From Bipolaris cookei (lineage: Eukaryota > Ascomycota > Dothideomycetes > Pleosporales > Pleosporaceae), in the NCBI GenBank assembly GCA_002286855.1, contig NRSV01000177.1:2977-15498 (forward strand): 12,522 nucleotides of DNA, read 5' to 3'. Shown piece by piece: positions 1 to 6,779 of the stretch (its first letter is position 1; every line of letters starts with the position of its first letter). The notes beneath the pieces are model-generated. The model was not told the DNA's origin, did no database searches, and saw only the letters and a list, made by a program, of their open reading frames with translations. A program made the translations under genes and the position numbers.

Positions 1-516
1 AAGTATCCGTGTCCTATCTTAAGGGAGTAGAAAGAGCTTGAAATCTCTCTTTTCGTGCCTCTTGGGATTGCTAGTTGGTTTTGGAGCTTTAGATCGAAGA
101 TAGCTCCGTAGCTGGTCTTCTTTTCTCTTGCTTTTTCCCTATACTTTCTCCACTCTTCTGCTTGGCTGGCTCGTTGAAGGAGTTTGGTCTTAGTACCTAG
201 AAAGGCTAGACTTGTTTGTGATTTTTTTGGTGTTTGTTTTGTAGCTTCCTTGGCTAAGGAGTCTGCTTTTTCGTTTCCTTCTATGTCTGTGTGGCCTGGC
301 GCCCATTTCAAGAAGATCTTTGCTTTTTTGTTACGGATAGCTTTTGCTGCTTTTTGGCACCGAATCACCCACTGCTGGCCGGGCTTATCTGATAGGCTTT
401 GGAGCCTGTAGATTGCGGCCTGGTTGTCAGCGTAAACGTGGATGTTTTGGTCTTTAGTGGCAGTTTTAGCAGCGTACTCGAAGGCCATTGCAATTCCTTC
501 AAGCTCTCCATTATAG
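1..516 (-). pseudogene. LINE RNase H domain, partial, runs off the left edge
   Basis: This is the ribonuclease H that would remove RNA from the RNA/DNA hybrid during LINE replication. On the minus strand the frame is open from 516 to the edge. It shows YNGELEG with its catalytic Glu, VYADNQAA with a catalytic Asp, and GHTDIEGNEKADSLAKEA with the last acidic residue. A segment then leads towards the zinc knuckle. The first catalytic Asp lies in the piece near 800 and is separated from this half by the inserted block 517-768. The frame here does not continue the frame of the adjoining 71-bp repeat, so the RNase H cannot be made as one domain. Unlike fragment B, the codon at the RIP site is still glutamine here. 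Confidence 0.8.
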
Positions 517-587
517 AGAGTTGTCCTCTATTGTTTGGATATAATCTTTGTGCGCGGCTGCCTCTTCTTCTTTCGATTTCTTTGATA
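517..587. repeat. 71-bp direct repeat, copy 1
   Basis: Positions 517-587 are identical to 820-890. The sequence codes (minus strand) for the acidic and lysine-rich linker between RT and RNase H. The copy at 820-890 is in its natural place. This one is the displaced duplicate, joined to RNase H at 516 through a short shared CAACTC. Confidence 0.9.
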
Positions 588-819
588 CGGATACTTGTGC
601 ACGGACCCAGGAGTACATCAACCCTTTTTCCTTTGAACGTAGAACAGAGATAGCAATGAACCATAGTTACTTGCCACCCCCACCTACCTGCACGCTGTGT
701 ACACCGTGCAACTAGCTGTATTGACTTAGACATCTTGCTAACACCAAGCGCTGGCTAGCCAATAGANNTCCTATCCCATCTCCGTCTTTAGTTTTCGAGG
801 CGTCTGAGTAGATTACTAT
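588..819. other. Inserted block in LINE fragment A with a two-base gap (nn 767-768)
   Basis: The block lies between the two 71-bp repeats. Positions 769-819 still read as the first RNase H strand on the minus strand. Positions 588-766 do not match the LINE frame and I do not recognise them. The two undetermined bases at 767-768 sit where about 40 codons of RNase H should be. The rearrangement could therefore be real or could be a gap-closing error. Confidence 0.6.
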
Positions 820-1820
820 AGAGTTGTCCTCTATTGTTTGGATATAATCTTTGTGCGCGGCTGCCTCTTCTTCTTTCGATTTCTTTGATATAGAGATATT
901 GTAGTTGAGAGAATTCCATGGTCTGAACTTGTATGGGATGATTTCTTCTATCTCTTGGGTATGTGGGATGGAGCTCGTGATAGCCCGTAGCTGTCTAGTC
1001 TTGTATGGCTTTTTTGATAGCTGAAGGGTTATTTTTTGTAGTCTTGCAATAGCTTTTGTAATTGGATGGGTTGGAGCTAGTTGTATAGCTCACAGGGCGT
1101 ATTTTCGATTCGTTTGGCTTAGCCGTATGGCTGGTGACAGCAAGCTAGCTTCGATACTTGTTGGGGTAGCTGGAGCTGTTTTGAACACTCCTAGTACCTT
1201 TCTACACGCCGCGTTGTGTAGTGGCTGAAGCTGATCTTCTATATAGCTCTGGTTTCGCCAATAGATTGGCGACCCATAGTCTGCAATGCTAGTAACGCAT
1301 GCTAGATATAGTTGTCTAATAGCAAAGGGGGATAGACCGCGGTTTATATTCGCTAGTCTCCCTAGTCTATTGAAAGCTGTTTTTGCTTGGCTAGCTCGGA
1401 TAGCTACGTGTCCTCGGAAGGATAGCTTGTTGTCGAGGTGTACTCCTAGCCACTTAATCGTATCTTTGTGGTCGATTTTCTCCTTGCTAGGGAGCTCTAG
1501 AGGCTTTTTTTCTTTTTTTCTTTTTTGTGAAATGGATAAGCTCTGTCTTCGCTATATCGAATTCGATTGCTAGTTCTTTTCCTTTCGTAACTAGTTTCTT
1601 TACCTCTTGTTGGAGTATCTTAACGTTTTTCTTAATAGACGTTGAGGAGGTTGTGATGGAAATATCGTCGATGTAGGAGAGCTGAAATCCATCTATTTGG
1701 TGGAACAGGTCTCTAATATAGATAAGAAAGAAGATTGGAGAGACTGGGCTACCCTGTGGGATGCCCGCGTTAATCTCGCTGAACTCTTCTATCTGGCCTG
1801 GAACTAGGAGGAGGAGATAC
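769..1820 (-). pseudogene. LINE reverse transcriptase, C-terminal part plus linker, broken
   Basis: The product would copy LINE RNA into DNA at the target site. The minus-strand translation shows the IPQGSP motif (1745-1762) and then the catalytic YIDD box (1664-1675), followed by the thumb with a KWLGVHLD-like segment near 1430-1455 and a long linker. The linker leads into the first RNase H strand, where YSDASK lies near 795-812. Two breaks are visible. A reading-frame change occurs in the poly-A run at about 1508-1531. A TGA stop (1090-1092) sits where the flanking frame would read arginine (CGA to TGA). The catalytic core before IPQGSP is missing because the copy is cut at 1820. The call rests on the two RT motifs and the continuous frame; exact family assignment would need a search. 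Confidence 0.8.
820..890. repeat. 71-bp direct repeat, copy 2
   Basis: This is the identical partner of 517-587. On the minus strand it reads continuously from the RT linker into the RNase H start, so it is taken as the original position. Confidence 0.9.
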
Positions 1821-1869
1821 TCTGGAAGTCACTAGCGATGCGTCGTTCGCGGACAATAGTATCGACCGG
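1819..1869 (+). pseudogene. Copia-like RNase H scrap (17 codons) at the junction of the two LINE fragments
   Basis: Reading from 1819, the plus strand encodes TLEVTSDASFADNSIDR. The SDASFADN core resembles the first catalytic strand of RNase H in fungal Ty1/copia elements rather than that of a LINE. It is followed without a frame break by LINE RNase H of fragment B (QLVYNGELEG). The stretch is short, so the copia assignment is recognition of a pattern only. What is certain is that it belongs to neither LINE fragment as far as their shared sequence shows. Confidence 0.45.
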
Positions 1870-2730
1870 CACCAACTCGTCTATAATGGAGAGCTTGAAG
1901 GCGTTACAGCAGCGTTTGAATACGCCGCTAAAACAGCCCAAAAAGGTCAGAACATCCACGTCTACGCTGATAACCAAGCTGCCATCTATAGGCTCCAGAG
2001 TCTATCAGATAAGCCTGGCCAGCAGTGGGTGATTCGGTGCCAAAAAGCAGCAAAAGCTATCCTAAACAGAAAAGCGAAGATCTTCTTGAAATGGGCGCCA
2101 GGCCACACAGATATCGAAGGAAACGAAAAAGCAGACTCCTTAGCCAAGGAAGCTACAAAACAAACACCAAAAAAATCACAAACAAGCCTAGCCTTCCTAG
2201 GTACCAAGATCAAGCTCCTTCAACGAGCCAGCCAAGCAGAAGAGTGGAGAAAGTATAGGGAAAAAGCAAGAGAGAAGAAGACCAGCTACGGAGCTATCTT
2301 CGATCTAAAGCTCAAAAACTAACTAGCAATCCCAAGAGGCACGAACAGAGATATTTCTAGCTCTTTCTATTCTCTTAAGATAGGACACGGATACTTCAAC
2401 TCGTACCTAAAGAGATTTAAGAGAAGAGAATGTGATCTTTGCAAATGTGGGAGACCGCAAACAGCAGAGCATCTACTTCTATACTGCGGCTTCTACAGCG
2501 CAGAAAGAAACCAGCTTAAAAAGACTCTAGACCAAAAAGTACTTAAACTCCCACTACTACTCCAAACTACGAGCGGTATAGAAAGAAACCAGCTCAAAAA
2601 GACTCTCAACCAAAAAGTACTCAAACTCCCACTATTACTCCATACCACGAGCGGTATAGAAGCCACCTTGGCTTTTATTACTAGCACAAGGATAGGAACA
2701 AGAAAGTGGCATCTTGGCCAAGAAGGCTAG
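1870..2730 (+). pseudogene. LINE RNase H plus C-terminal zinc knuckle, one premature stop
   Basis: The plus-strand frame reads QLVYNGELEG, VYADNQAA (Asp codon 1969-1971), GHTDIEGNEKADSLAKEA and an arginine/lysine-rich segment. It then meets TAA at 2320-2322. The partner copy has CAA (Gln) there, so the stop is a CpA to TpA change as RIP would make. After the stop the same frame continues through a knuckle with the pattern CDLCKCGRPQTAEHLLLYC and a tandem 26-residue duplication, ending at TAG 2728-2730. The knuckle is the usual C-terminal nucleic-acid-binding part of this LINE clade. The copy cannot make a full product and lacks all of RT. Confidence 0.8.
2503..2658 (+). repeat. Two 78-bp tandem units inside the LINE C-terminus
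   Basis: Unit 1 is 2503-2580 and unit 2 is 2581-2658. Both begin GAAAGAAACCAGCT and end GAGCGGTATA. The length is a multiple of three, so the duplication adds 26 residues without a frameshift. The units differ by several substitutions, mostly C/T, so the duplication is not very recent. Confidence 0.85.
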
Positions 2731-2895
2731 AAAGAAAAACAAGAGAAAAGAACAATAAAAGAAGAAAAACAAAGAAGAACGAATTTTGATCTTTTAGTAA
2801 TATTTCCTTTCCCCTAAGAGAGCTCGCCACACACACCAACTTTTAAGCTGAATTTTTTCATCGAAACTCGTCAATTTTCTATCGGATATAGGGAT

Positions 2896-2992
2896 AACAC
2901 GTCGTGGGAAATCGATTAACGCCACCTCTAACGTGTGCAGCCCTCTCGTTGAGGTGCTAGAGGGGGTATTGTCGATTTTCCCGCGACGTGTT
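2896..2992. repeat. 97-bp imperfect dyad with 21/22-bp outer arms
   Basis: The left arm 2896-2916 (AACACGTCGTGGGAAATCGAT) pairs with the right arm 2971-2992, with one mismatch near each end of the core and one extra base. Inside it, CACCTC pairs with GAGGTG and CCCTCT with AGAGGG. The whole can fold into a branched or extended hairpin. It may be a very small inverted-repeat element or part of an older terminal repeat. No coding capacity is seen. Confidence 0.5.
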
Positions 2993-3102
2993 CAAAATGC
3001 GAAAATCTTCGAGAACGCACGGATCGCCCTGATGACTAATAGAAAGACTACCATACGAAAACAAAAACAATCGAAAAACACCAATAAAAATAAAACCCAT
3101 TT

Positions 3103-3264
3103 AAACGCCAGGCTAGTCTTTGCTCGCCAGGCACTCTATCCAAACGCCAAGACAGCCCTCGCTCGCTGCGGCACCCCATACCAAACGCTAAGGTAGCCTC
3201 TGTCTGCTACAATAGCACCCCATCCGAACGCCAAGACAGCTCTCGCTCGCTGCGGCACCATACC
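3103..3264. repeat. Four-unit minisatellite, about 40-bp units
   Basis: Units start with AAACGCC, AAACGCC, AAACGCT and GAACGCC at 3103, 3142, 3183 and 3226, and are 39, 41, 43 and 39 bp long. Units 2 and 4 share GCTCGCTGCGGCACC. Unit 3 is the most divergent. Confidence 0.7.
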
Positions 3265-3339
3265 TGTGATAGGCTAGAGCCTAGTTGGTGTGTTGTACCT
3301 CGATGGAATGCTCCTAAAATCCGGATGCCACCTAGAGCT

Positions 3340-3360
3340 CCGAGTCTCGCCGAGACTCGG
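3340..3360. repeat. 21-bp palindrome
   Basis: CCGAGTCTCG and CGAGACTCGG are reverse complements around a single central base. No terminator-like context is visible, and the role is unknown. Confidence 0.6.
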
Positions 3361-3479
3361 TGCGCTCTGACCGACAACCGGAGCGACTAGGTCTTATCGA
3401 CTCGATTGTGCAGGGGCAGCTAGCACTGTATATAGATAGCTACGTAGCTCAGAAGCTCAGTTCTCTATCGAATACAATT

Positions 3480-3546
3480 TTGTTACCAGGCATCGGCAAC
3501 CTTTGCGCAGCCTCTCACAGGCGCTTGACCACTGCGCCATCCCCCC
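3480..3546 (-). ncRNA. tRNA-like sequence, possible SINE head or tRNA relic
   Basis: On the minus strand TGGCGCAGTGG (3529-3539) fits the tRNA A box (TRGCNNAGYGG). The flanking GGCGC and GCGCC can form a D arm. About 38 nt further on, TTGCC and GGTAA can pair around a seven-base loop, where a T arm with its B box belongs. The loop does not match the TTCGANN consensus, so an active tRNA is unlikely. It fits a diverged tRNA-derived SINE head or a tRNA relic. Confidence 0.3.
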
Positions 3547-4118
3547 GATGGTACTCCGTAAATTAATGGTGAAAGTGGATTAGATTCTGATTGTCCTCTT
3601 AATGGCGCGGTAGCGTGCCCCTTAATTAAGAATGGTGTATTTAATCTTAAAATATGACGCAAGCCCTCTTCTATTTTAATATGGGGTGGGATAATCTTAG
3701 CACCGTGTTCTAAGTAGCTGAGCGCATGATCTAGTTAATCTGGATCACTACCTACTTCTTCTACTACCTTAATCTAACAACAGGTGATGTAATAAGGGCG
3801 CAAGTAAGGAGAGTTAGATTTGTATTAAACGTAGAATCACTTAGAGGCATACGGGAGCGCGTTGGATTATAAAGAGCCTAGATTTAATAAGCTACCTATA
3901 GGCCGGATATGAAAGGATATCAACAATCTGCCTATCTACTCCGTACACTTTAGTCTAATCGGATAGTCCGGAAGAGAAATTCTCTCATTAAACAGCGCGT
4001 CCTAACAAGTGTGGACGCTAACAGGGGTTATTTACCTCTAGCGTTCGAAATATATTACGTCTAAGCAGCGCTTAGACTCAGCACTTAGATATTTTAGCCT
4101 AACTTTCTCTTTTCATAG
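3547..4118. other. AT-rich gene-free stretch with two short hairpins
   Basis: No gene is seen here. Two short perfect hairpins occur: GCGTCC/GGACGC (3997-4002 and 4013-4018) and GTCTAAGC/GCTTAGAC (4059-4066 and 4070-4077). The stretch may be old transposon sequence and includes the upstream region of the secreted-protein gene. Confidence 0.5.
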
Positions 4119-4258
4119 TATATATATAGCCACGTAGGTTTTGGCTTCACATAAGCGATTTTTCATTAAACCAACTCCTTTCCTAAATACGATCTATTAC
4201 AGCCAATACTATCAAGGCCACCTATTTCTCTTTTTCGAAAGAAATCCTTATAAAACCC
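4104..4258 (+). promoter_or_regulatory. Putative promoter of the small secreted protein gene
   Basis: A CT-rich run (4104-4114) is followed by TATATATATA (4119-4128), about 134 bases before the ATG, and by a CCAAT box (4203-4207). CT-rich tracts and TATA boxes are common near fungal start sites. A TATAAAA at 4249-4255 is too close to the ATG to serve as a TATA box for it. Confidence 0.4.
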
Positions 4259-4261
4259 AAT

Positions 4262-4660
4262 ATGAGATTTTCAATGGCAATTATTTCTCTATTAGCATCG
4301 CTAGCCATCGCTATGCCAGCTATTAGTGTGCCAGACAGTGAAGCCGCACCTGCGTTAGAAAGCAGAGCGAGAGTTGGCTGCTCTAAGGCTATTGGCGGTT
4401 GTGCAGGAGTAAGAAGATTCGTGCTTACTAAAGAATTTGCGTTCTGATGTGTAGCTTAGAGATGCTCTATCAACGGCGTAAACTGTCTTGTTTTCAAATC
4501 AAATGGACAGTCATATATATTCCCGTGTGGAAATGGCTCCGTAGGTTACCCGTAAAAAGGATTTTATTATTAATACTAATACTGATGATAGTGTACTGGG
4601 CCTGGAGGGAGTACATGCGTCGCTTTTGGAGATGCGCCTACCATTTGTGCAAGGGGCTAG
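4262..4660 (+). CDS. Small secreted cysteine-rich protein, three exons, candidate effector
   Basis: I do not recognise the family. Exons 4262-4408, 4460-4540 and 4592-4660 (147, 81 and 69 nt, all phase 0) give 98 residues ending at TAG. Residues 1 to about 20 are a signal peptide: basic start, hydrophobic core from about 5 to 17, small residues before a likely cut at 17 or 20. Residues 21-37 form a short acidic pro-like segment with R35 and R37. Eight cysteines follow at 40, 47, 51, 58, 72, 77, 85 and 95, an even number that would allow four disulfides, in a Gly/Ser-rich chain. The ATG has A at -3. The gene sits between LINE debris and a pogo-type transposon, as many fungal effectors do. A role at the host interface is inferred from size, secretion and cysteines only. 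If the introns are not spliced as proposed, only a 61-residue product with two cysteines results. Confidence 0.7.
4409..4459 (+). other. Intron 1 (51 nt) of the secreted protein gene
   Basis: Donor GTAAGA, branch CTGAT (4444-4448, fits CTRAY) and acceptor TTAG ending at 4459. An earlier TAG ends at 4454 but is only 7 nt from the branch A and would lead to a stop after eight codons. Use of 4459 keeps the frame and adds two cysteines directly. Confidence 0.7.
4541..4591 (+). other. Intron 2 (51 nt) of the secreted protein gene
   Basis: Donor GTAGGT, branch CTAAT (4576-4580) and acceptor ATAG ending at 4591. Length and branch-to-acceptor distance (12 nt) equal those of intron 1. Without splicing the frame stops at TAA 4553-4555 after five cysteines. 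With splicing three more cysteines are gained. Confidence 0.65.
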
Positions 4661-4833
4661 GGCTTAGGGCTTTGTCAGAATGTGGGCGTATTTTGTGTGG
4701 TTGTGTCAGATTTGATGGGTCTTCAATCATGGGGTCATGAAAAGGTGTTCATTCTTGCTATCTCCTGAGGTGTCGCCTTTTTGTGGCTTTATTCTTTTCT
4801 TTTGTTTCCTTGGCCTTATGCATGGGCCTCAAC

Positions 4834-4860
4834 TAAAGCCTTACTTCTGACAGGTTGACA
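4834..4860 (-). repeat. Left terminal-repeat candidate of the pogo-type element
   Basis: On the minus strand this reads TGTCAACC and then TGTCAGAAGTAAGGCTTTA. It matches 12399-12425 on the plus strand at 24 of 27 positions. The outer end is TA, the target dinucleotide duplicated by Tc1/mariner elements. It lies about 280 bp beyond the 3' end of the transposase gene, a normal distance for such an element. Confidence 0.5.
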
Positions 4861-4893
4861 GAATCCGGGTGTACTGGAGCACCCGGATTCTGT
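4858..4893. repeat. 14-bp perfect hairpin next to the terminal repeat
   Basis: ACAGAATCCGGGTG (4858-4871) and CACCCGGATTCTGT (4880-4893) pair perfectly around an 8-base loop. The hairpin overlaps the inner edge of the terminal-repeat candidate. It could be a subterminal transposase site or the trace of a nested end. Confidence 0.75.
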
Positions 4894-4943
4894 GGGTGCA
4901 ACCAATCAGCGATCAGCGCCAAGGCCCCACCCTCGTCAAAGCT

Positions 4944-4967
4944 GAGAGGGAGAGGGAGAGGGAGAGG
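4944..4967. repeat. (GAGAGG)4 microsatellite
   Basis: Four perfect GAGAGG units. A short telomere-like TTAGGGTTAGAGGG follows at 4987-5000 but is far too short to indicate a telomere. Confidence 0.8.
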
Positions 4968-5138
4968 TCTATGGTCACAGTTGTGGTTAGGGTTAGAGGG
5001 TTCACCACGTACCATAATACCACAAAATCACGAAAATTGCAGAACTAACTAGTTCTTCAAATTATACTAACGGAGTCATCATTCTACTCTCGGCCAATCC
5101 TGATTGGGGTAAAACACTATTAAATCGTATGCTGGTAA

Positions 5139-6779
5139 CTATGCGCTGACAAAATTTTGTCCGCTGATGGAGGGAAGGCGCGGTTTATGACAATTATTAA
5201 AGTTAACGAGGTTACGCCCGCGCTTCGGCTTGCCTGCTAAAGCTTGCTCCTTCGCAGCACGCTTTGCTCTAGCCTCTTCGAGGTCTTGAAAATTCATCAC
5301 CTTAGCCTTGCCTAGAACTACCGACTTTGTCGACCGGCGGGTTTTGGCTTCTCGATTGATCTGAAGGAGGAAATGATTACGATCTTTAAGGAGGGCCTGC
5401 TCAGCGAAGGATACCTTAGCCGCGCTTGCCAGTTTCTGTATGCGTCTCTGTAGACGGTCTTTGCTCGTCTTTTCAAGCACGTGTGTGTCCTTTGTAATTA
5501 GATCATGCAGCGATGTAAGCGCTTCTGTCGTCACTGGTGTTACTGGCGTGGTAGGCGTACGGGGCACATCGTCCAACATATCAGCACTCGCAGTCTCGGT
5601 TCCTGGATTTAATATGTTGCTTACTTCCGCTGGAGGTTTAGGGACATCTCTGAGCACTCGTTCCGGGTTGAAAGGGAACAGGCCAGTTGCAGACCACCCA
5701 GCTCTGATGTTCCTTTTGGTTAGTGCGCGATCTCTTGCAGGGCTATAGAGATAAGTGAAATGCTCTTTGCCAACAATATCTACGCCTCCTTGGTTGAGTC
5801 GCTCGACTTGTTCATGATACGCGCTCTTTAAAGGTGCAAAAGGGCCGACATCGCATGGCTGCAGCTTGTGAGAGGTGTGAGAAGGCAGACGACATAAGAT
5901 AATGTTGTTAGTAAAGCAGAACTCTAGGATTTCGAGCGTTTCATGAGTCCCAAAGCCATCACAGATTAGCACTCGTGGGTTTCCACCTGCTCCCTCACGT
6001 GTCTGGGGGTCAAACACGCGCTTGAGCCACTCCAAGCTAATCTTAGAGTCGTTGTACCCATTCTCTGAGTGCGCATAGTGCCATCCAGGGGTGCTATAGG
6101 TGGTCCAGTTGCTGCGATGGGTCGATGCTGGCCATATAATAAGTGGCAGGAGGGCCCTTCCATCAGCACTGATGCACTCAATAGCAGTAACCATAGTGCG
6201 CTTGACACCCGCACCCCTACTACCTTGCCGATCGTCCTTGCCGACTAAGACTTTTGCGGAGCCAAGCATGCTTAGCATGACTCCAGTTTCGTCCATGTTG
6301 TACACATTTCCTGGCAGTACGCATGGATCCTGTAGTACCTGACCAATTACATCGAACTACTCTACTATCTTCTCGTATATATTGTTTCCGTGACGCTTCC
6401 AGTCTATCGATCTGACCCTTCTCGCCTGGAGTTCGGGGTGACGCTTCTCGAACGCTCGCGGCCAGTTCTTCCCTGAACGCTTGATCGACTCGCTCTTCGT
6501 GGACCGCTGGCGGGCTATGCTGAACGCTAGCGAGCGAAGGTACTTAACGCGCACAGGTTGTCCGAGACTAGAAATTAGTAGCAGGAACTTTACAAGCGCC
6601 TTCTCCTCCTCTCGAGTCAAGTACTGCTGACTCTGAGCCTGCTCTGCTCGCGAGCGTCGTCCAAGCCTACGGTGGATCAGAGTTGAGACAGGGACATCGC
6701 CGTGCTCTGATCGAGCAGCACACGTATCACGCACACCCTCAGGCAGACGTTGCGCGAGCGCCTGGCTGGCTGGATCCAT
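5139..6779 (-). pseudogene. Pogo-type transposase (DDE_1 superfamily), one premature stop
   Basis: The product cuts and pastes the element at TA sites in the nucleus. The first ATG gives 546 codons, counting one internal TAG. Residues 4-45 resemble a psq-type helix-turn-helix, and 50-130 a CENP-B/Tc5-type DNA-binding domain (GKNWPRAFEKRHPELQARR). The catalytic domain has D163 in YNMDETG, D274 in LICDGFGTH and D310 in LQPCDVGPFAPLK, a DDD triad with 35 residues between the second and third. The basic C-terminal tail ends at TAG 5139-5141. The internal TAG (6357-6359) lies between the DNA-binding and catalytic parts. On the plus strand it is CTA where CCA (Trp codon TGG) is likely, a CpA to TpA change as RIP makes. 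Otherwise the frame is intact, so inactivation is recent. The length is normal for fungal pogo transposases. Confidence 0.9.

Larger units (their letters stand above)
1..1820 (-). mobile_element. Tad1-like LINE fragment A (reverse transcriptase to RNase H), truncated and rearranged
   Basis: This is part of a non-LTR retrotransposon read on the minus strand. It enters in the palm of the reverse transcriptase near 1820, runs through a linker to the start of RNase H at about 769, and after a rearranged stretch resumes in RNase H from 516 down to the window edge. The order RT, linker, RNase H, and the presence of RNase H itself, are typical of Tad1-clade LINEs of ascomycetes. The 5' part (ORF1, endonuclease, RT fingers) is absent because the element breaks at 1820 against copia-like sequence. 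The 3' end lies beyond the left edge. An in-frame stop, a frameshift in an A-rich run, an internal duplication and a two-base gap show that it is dead. Confidence 0.85.
1870..2800 (+). mobile_element. Tad1-like LINE fragment B, 3' part with A-rich tail
   Basis: This is a second, 5'-truncated copy of the same LINE family, in the opposite orientation to fragment A. It covers most of RNase H, the zinc knuckle, the stop codon (2728-2730) and an A-rich 3' region to about 2800. Its segment 1881-2396 matches the reverse complement of 1-516 with equal length, so the two copies form a long inverted repeat around a 1.36-kb spacer. No target-site duplication is obvious at the right end. Confidence 0.8.

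Noticed and set aside
184..411. 75-codon plus-strand frame, nearly repeated at 1986-2213 on the minus strand
   Set aside because: Both are antisense shadows of the two LINE RNase H copies. Their similarity only reflects the inverted repeat.
365..733. 122-codon minus-strand frame
   Set aside because: It is out of frame with the LINE RNase H and runs across the 71-bp repeat and the inserted block.
4249..4255. TATAAAA as the promoter of the secreted-protein gene
   Set aside because: It ends seven bases before the ATG, too close for transcription to start upstream of the codon.
4447..4740. 97-codon frame with a hydrophobic Leu/Ile segment, membrane-protein-like
   Set aside because: The hydrophobic segment is the translation of the AT-rich intron 2 of the secreted-protein gene. 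The start codon lies in intron 1.
4858..4893. Helitron 3' end
   Set aside because: A hairpin is present, but no CTRR terminus follows it at the usual distance on either strand.
4987..5000. Telomere-like TTAGGGTTAGAGGG
   Set aside because: Less than two exact units, inside a transposon end. No evidence for a chromosome end or interstitial telomere array.
5440..5748. 102-codon plus-strand frame
   Set aside because: It is antisense to the transposase catalytic and C-terminal region.
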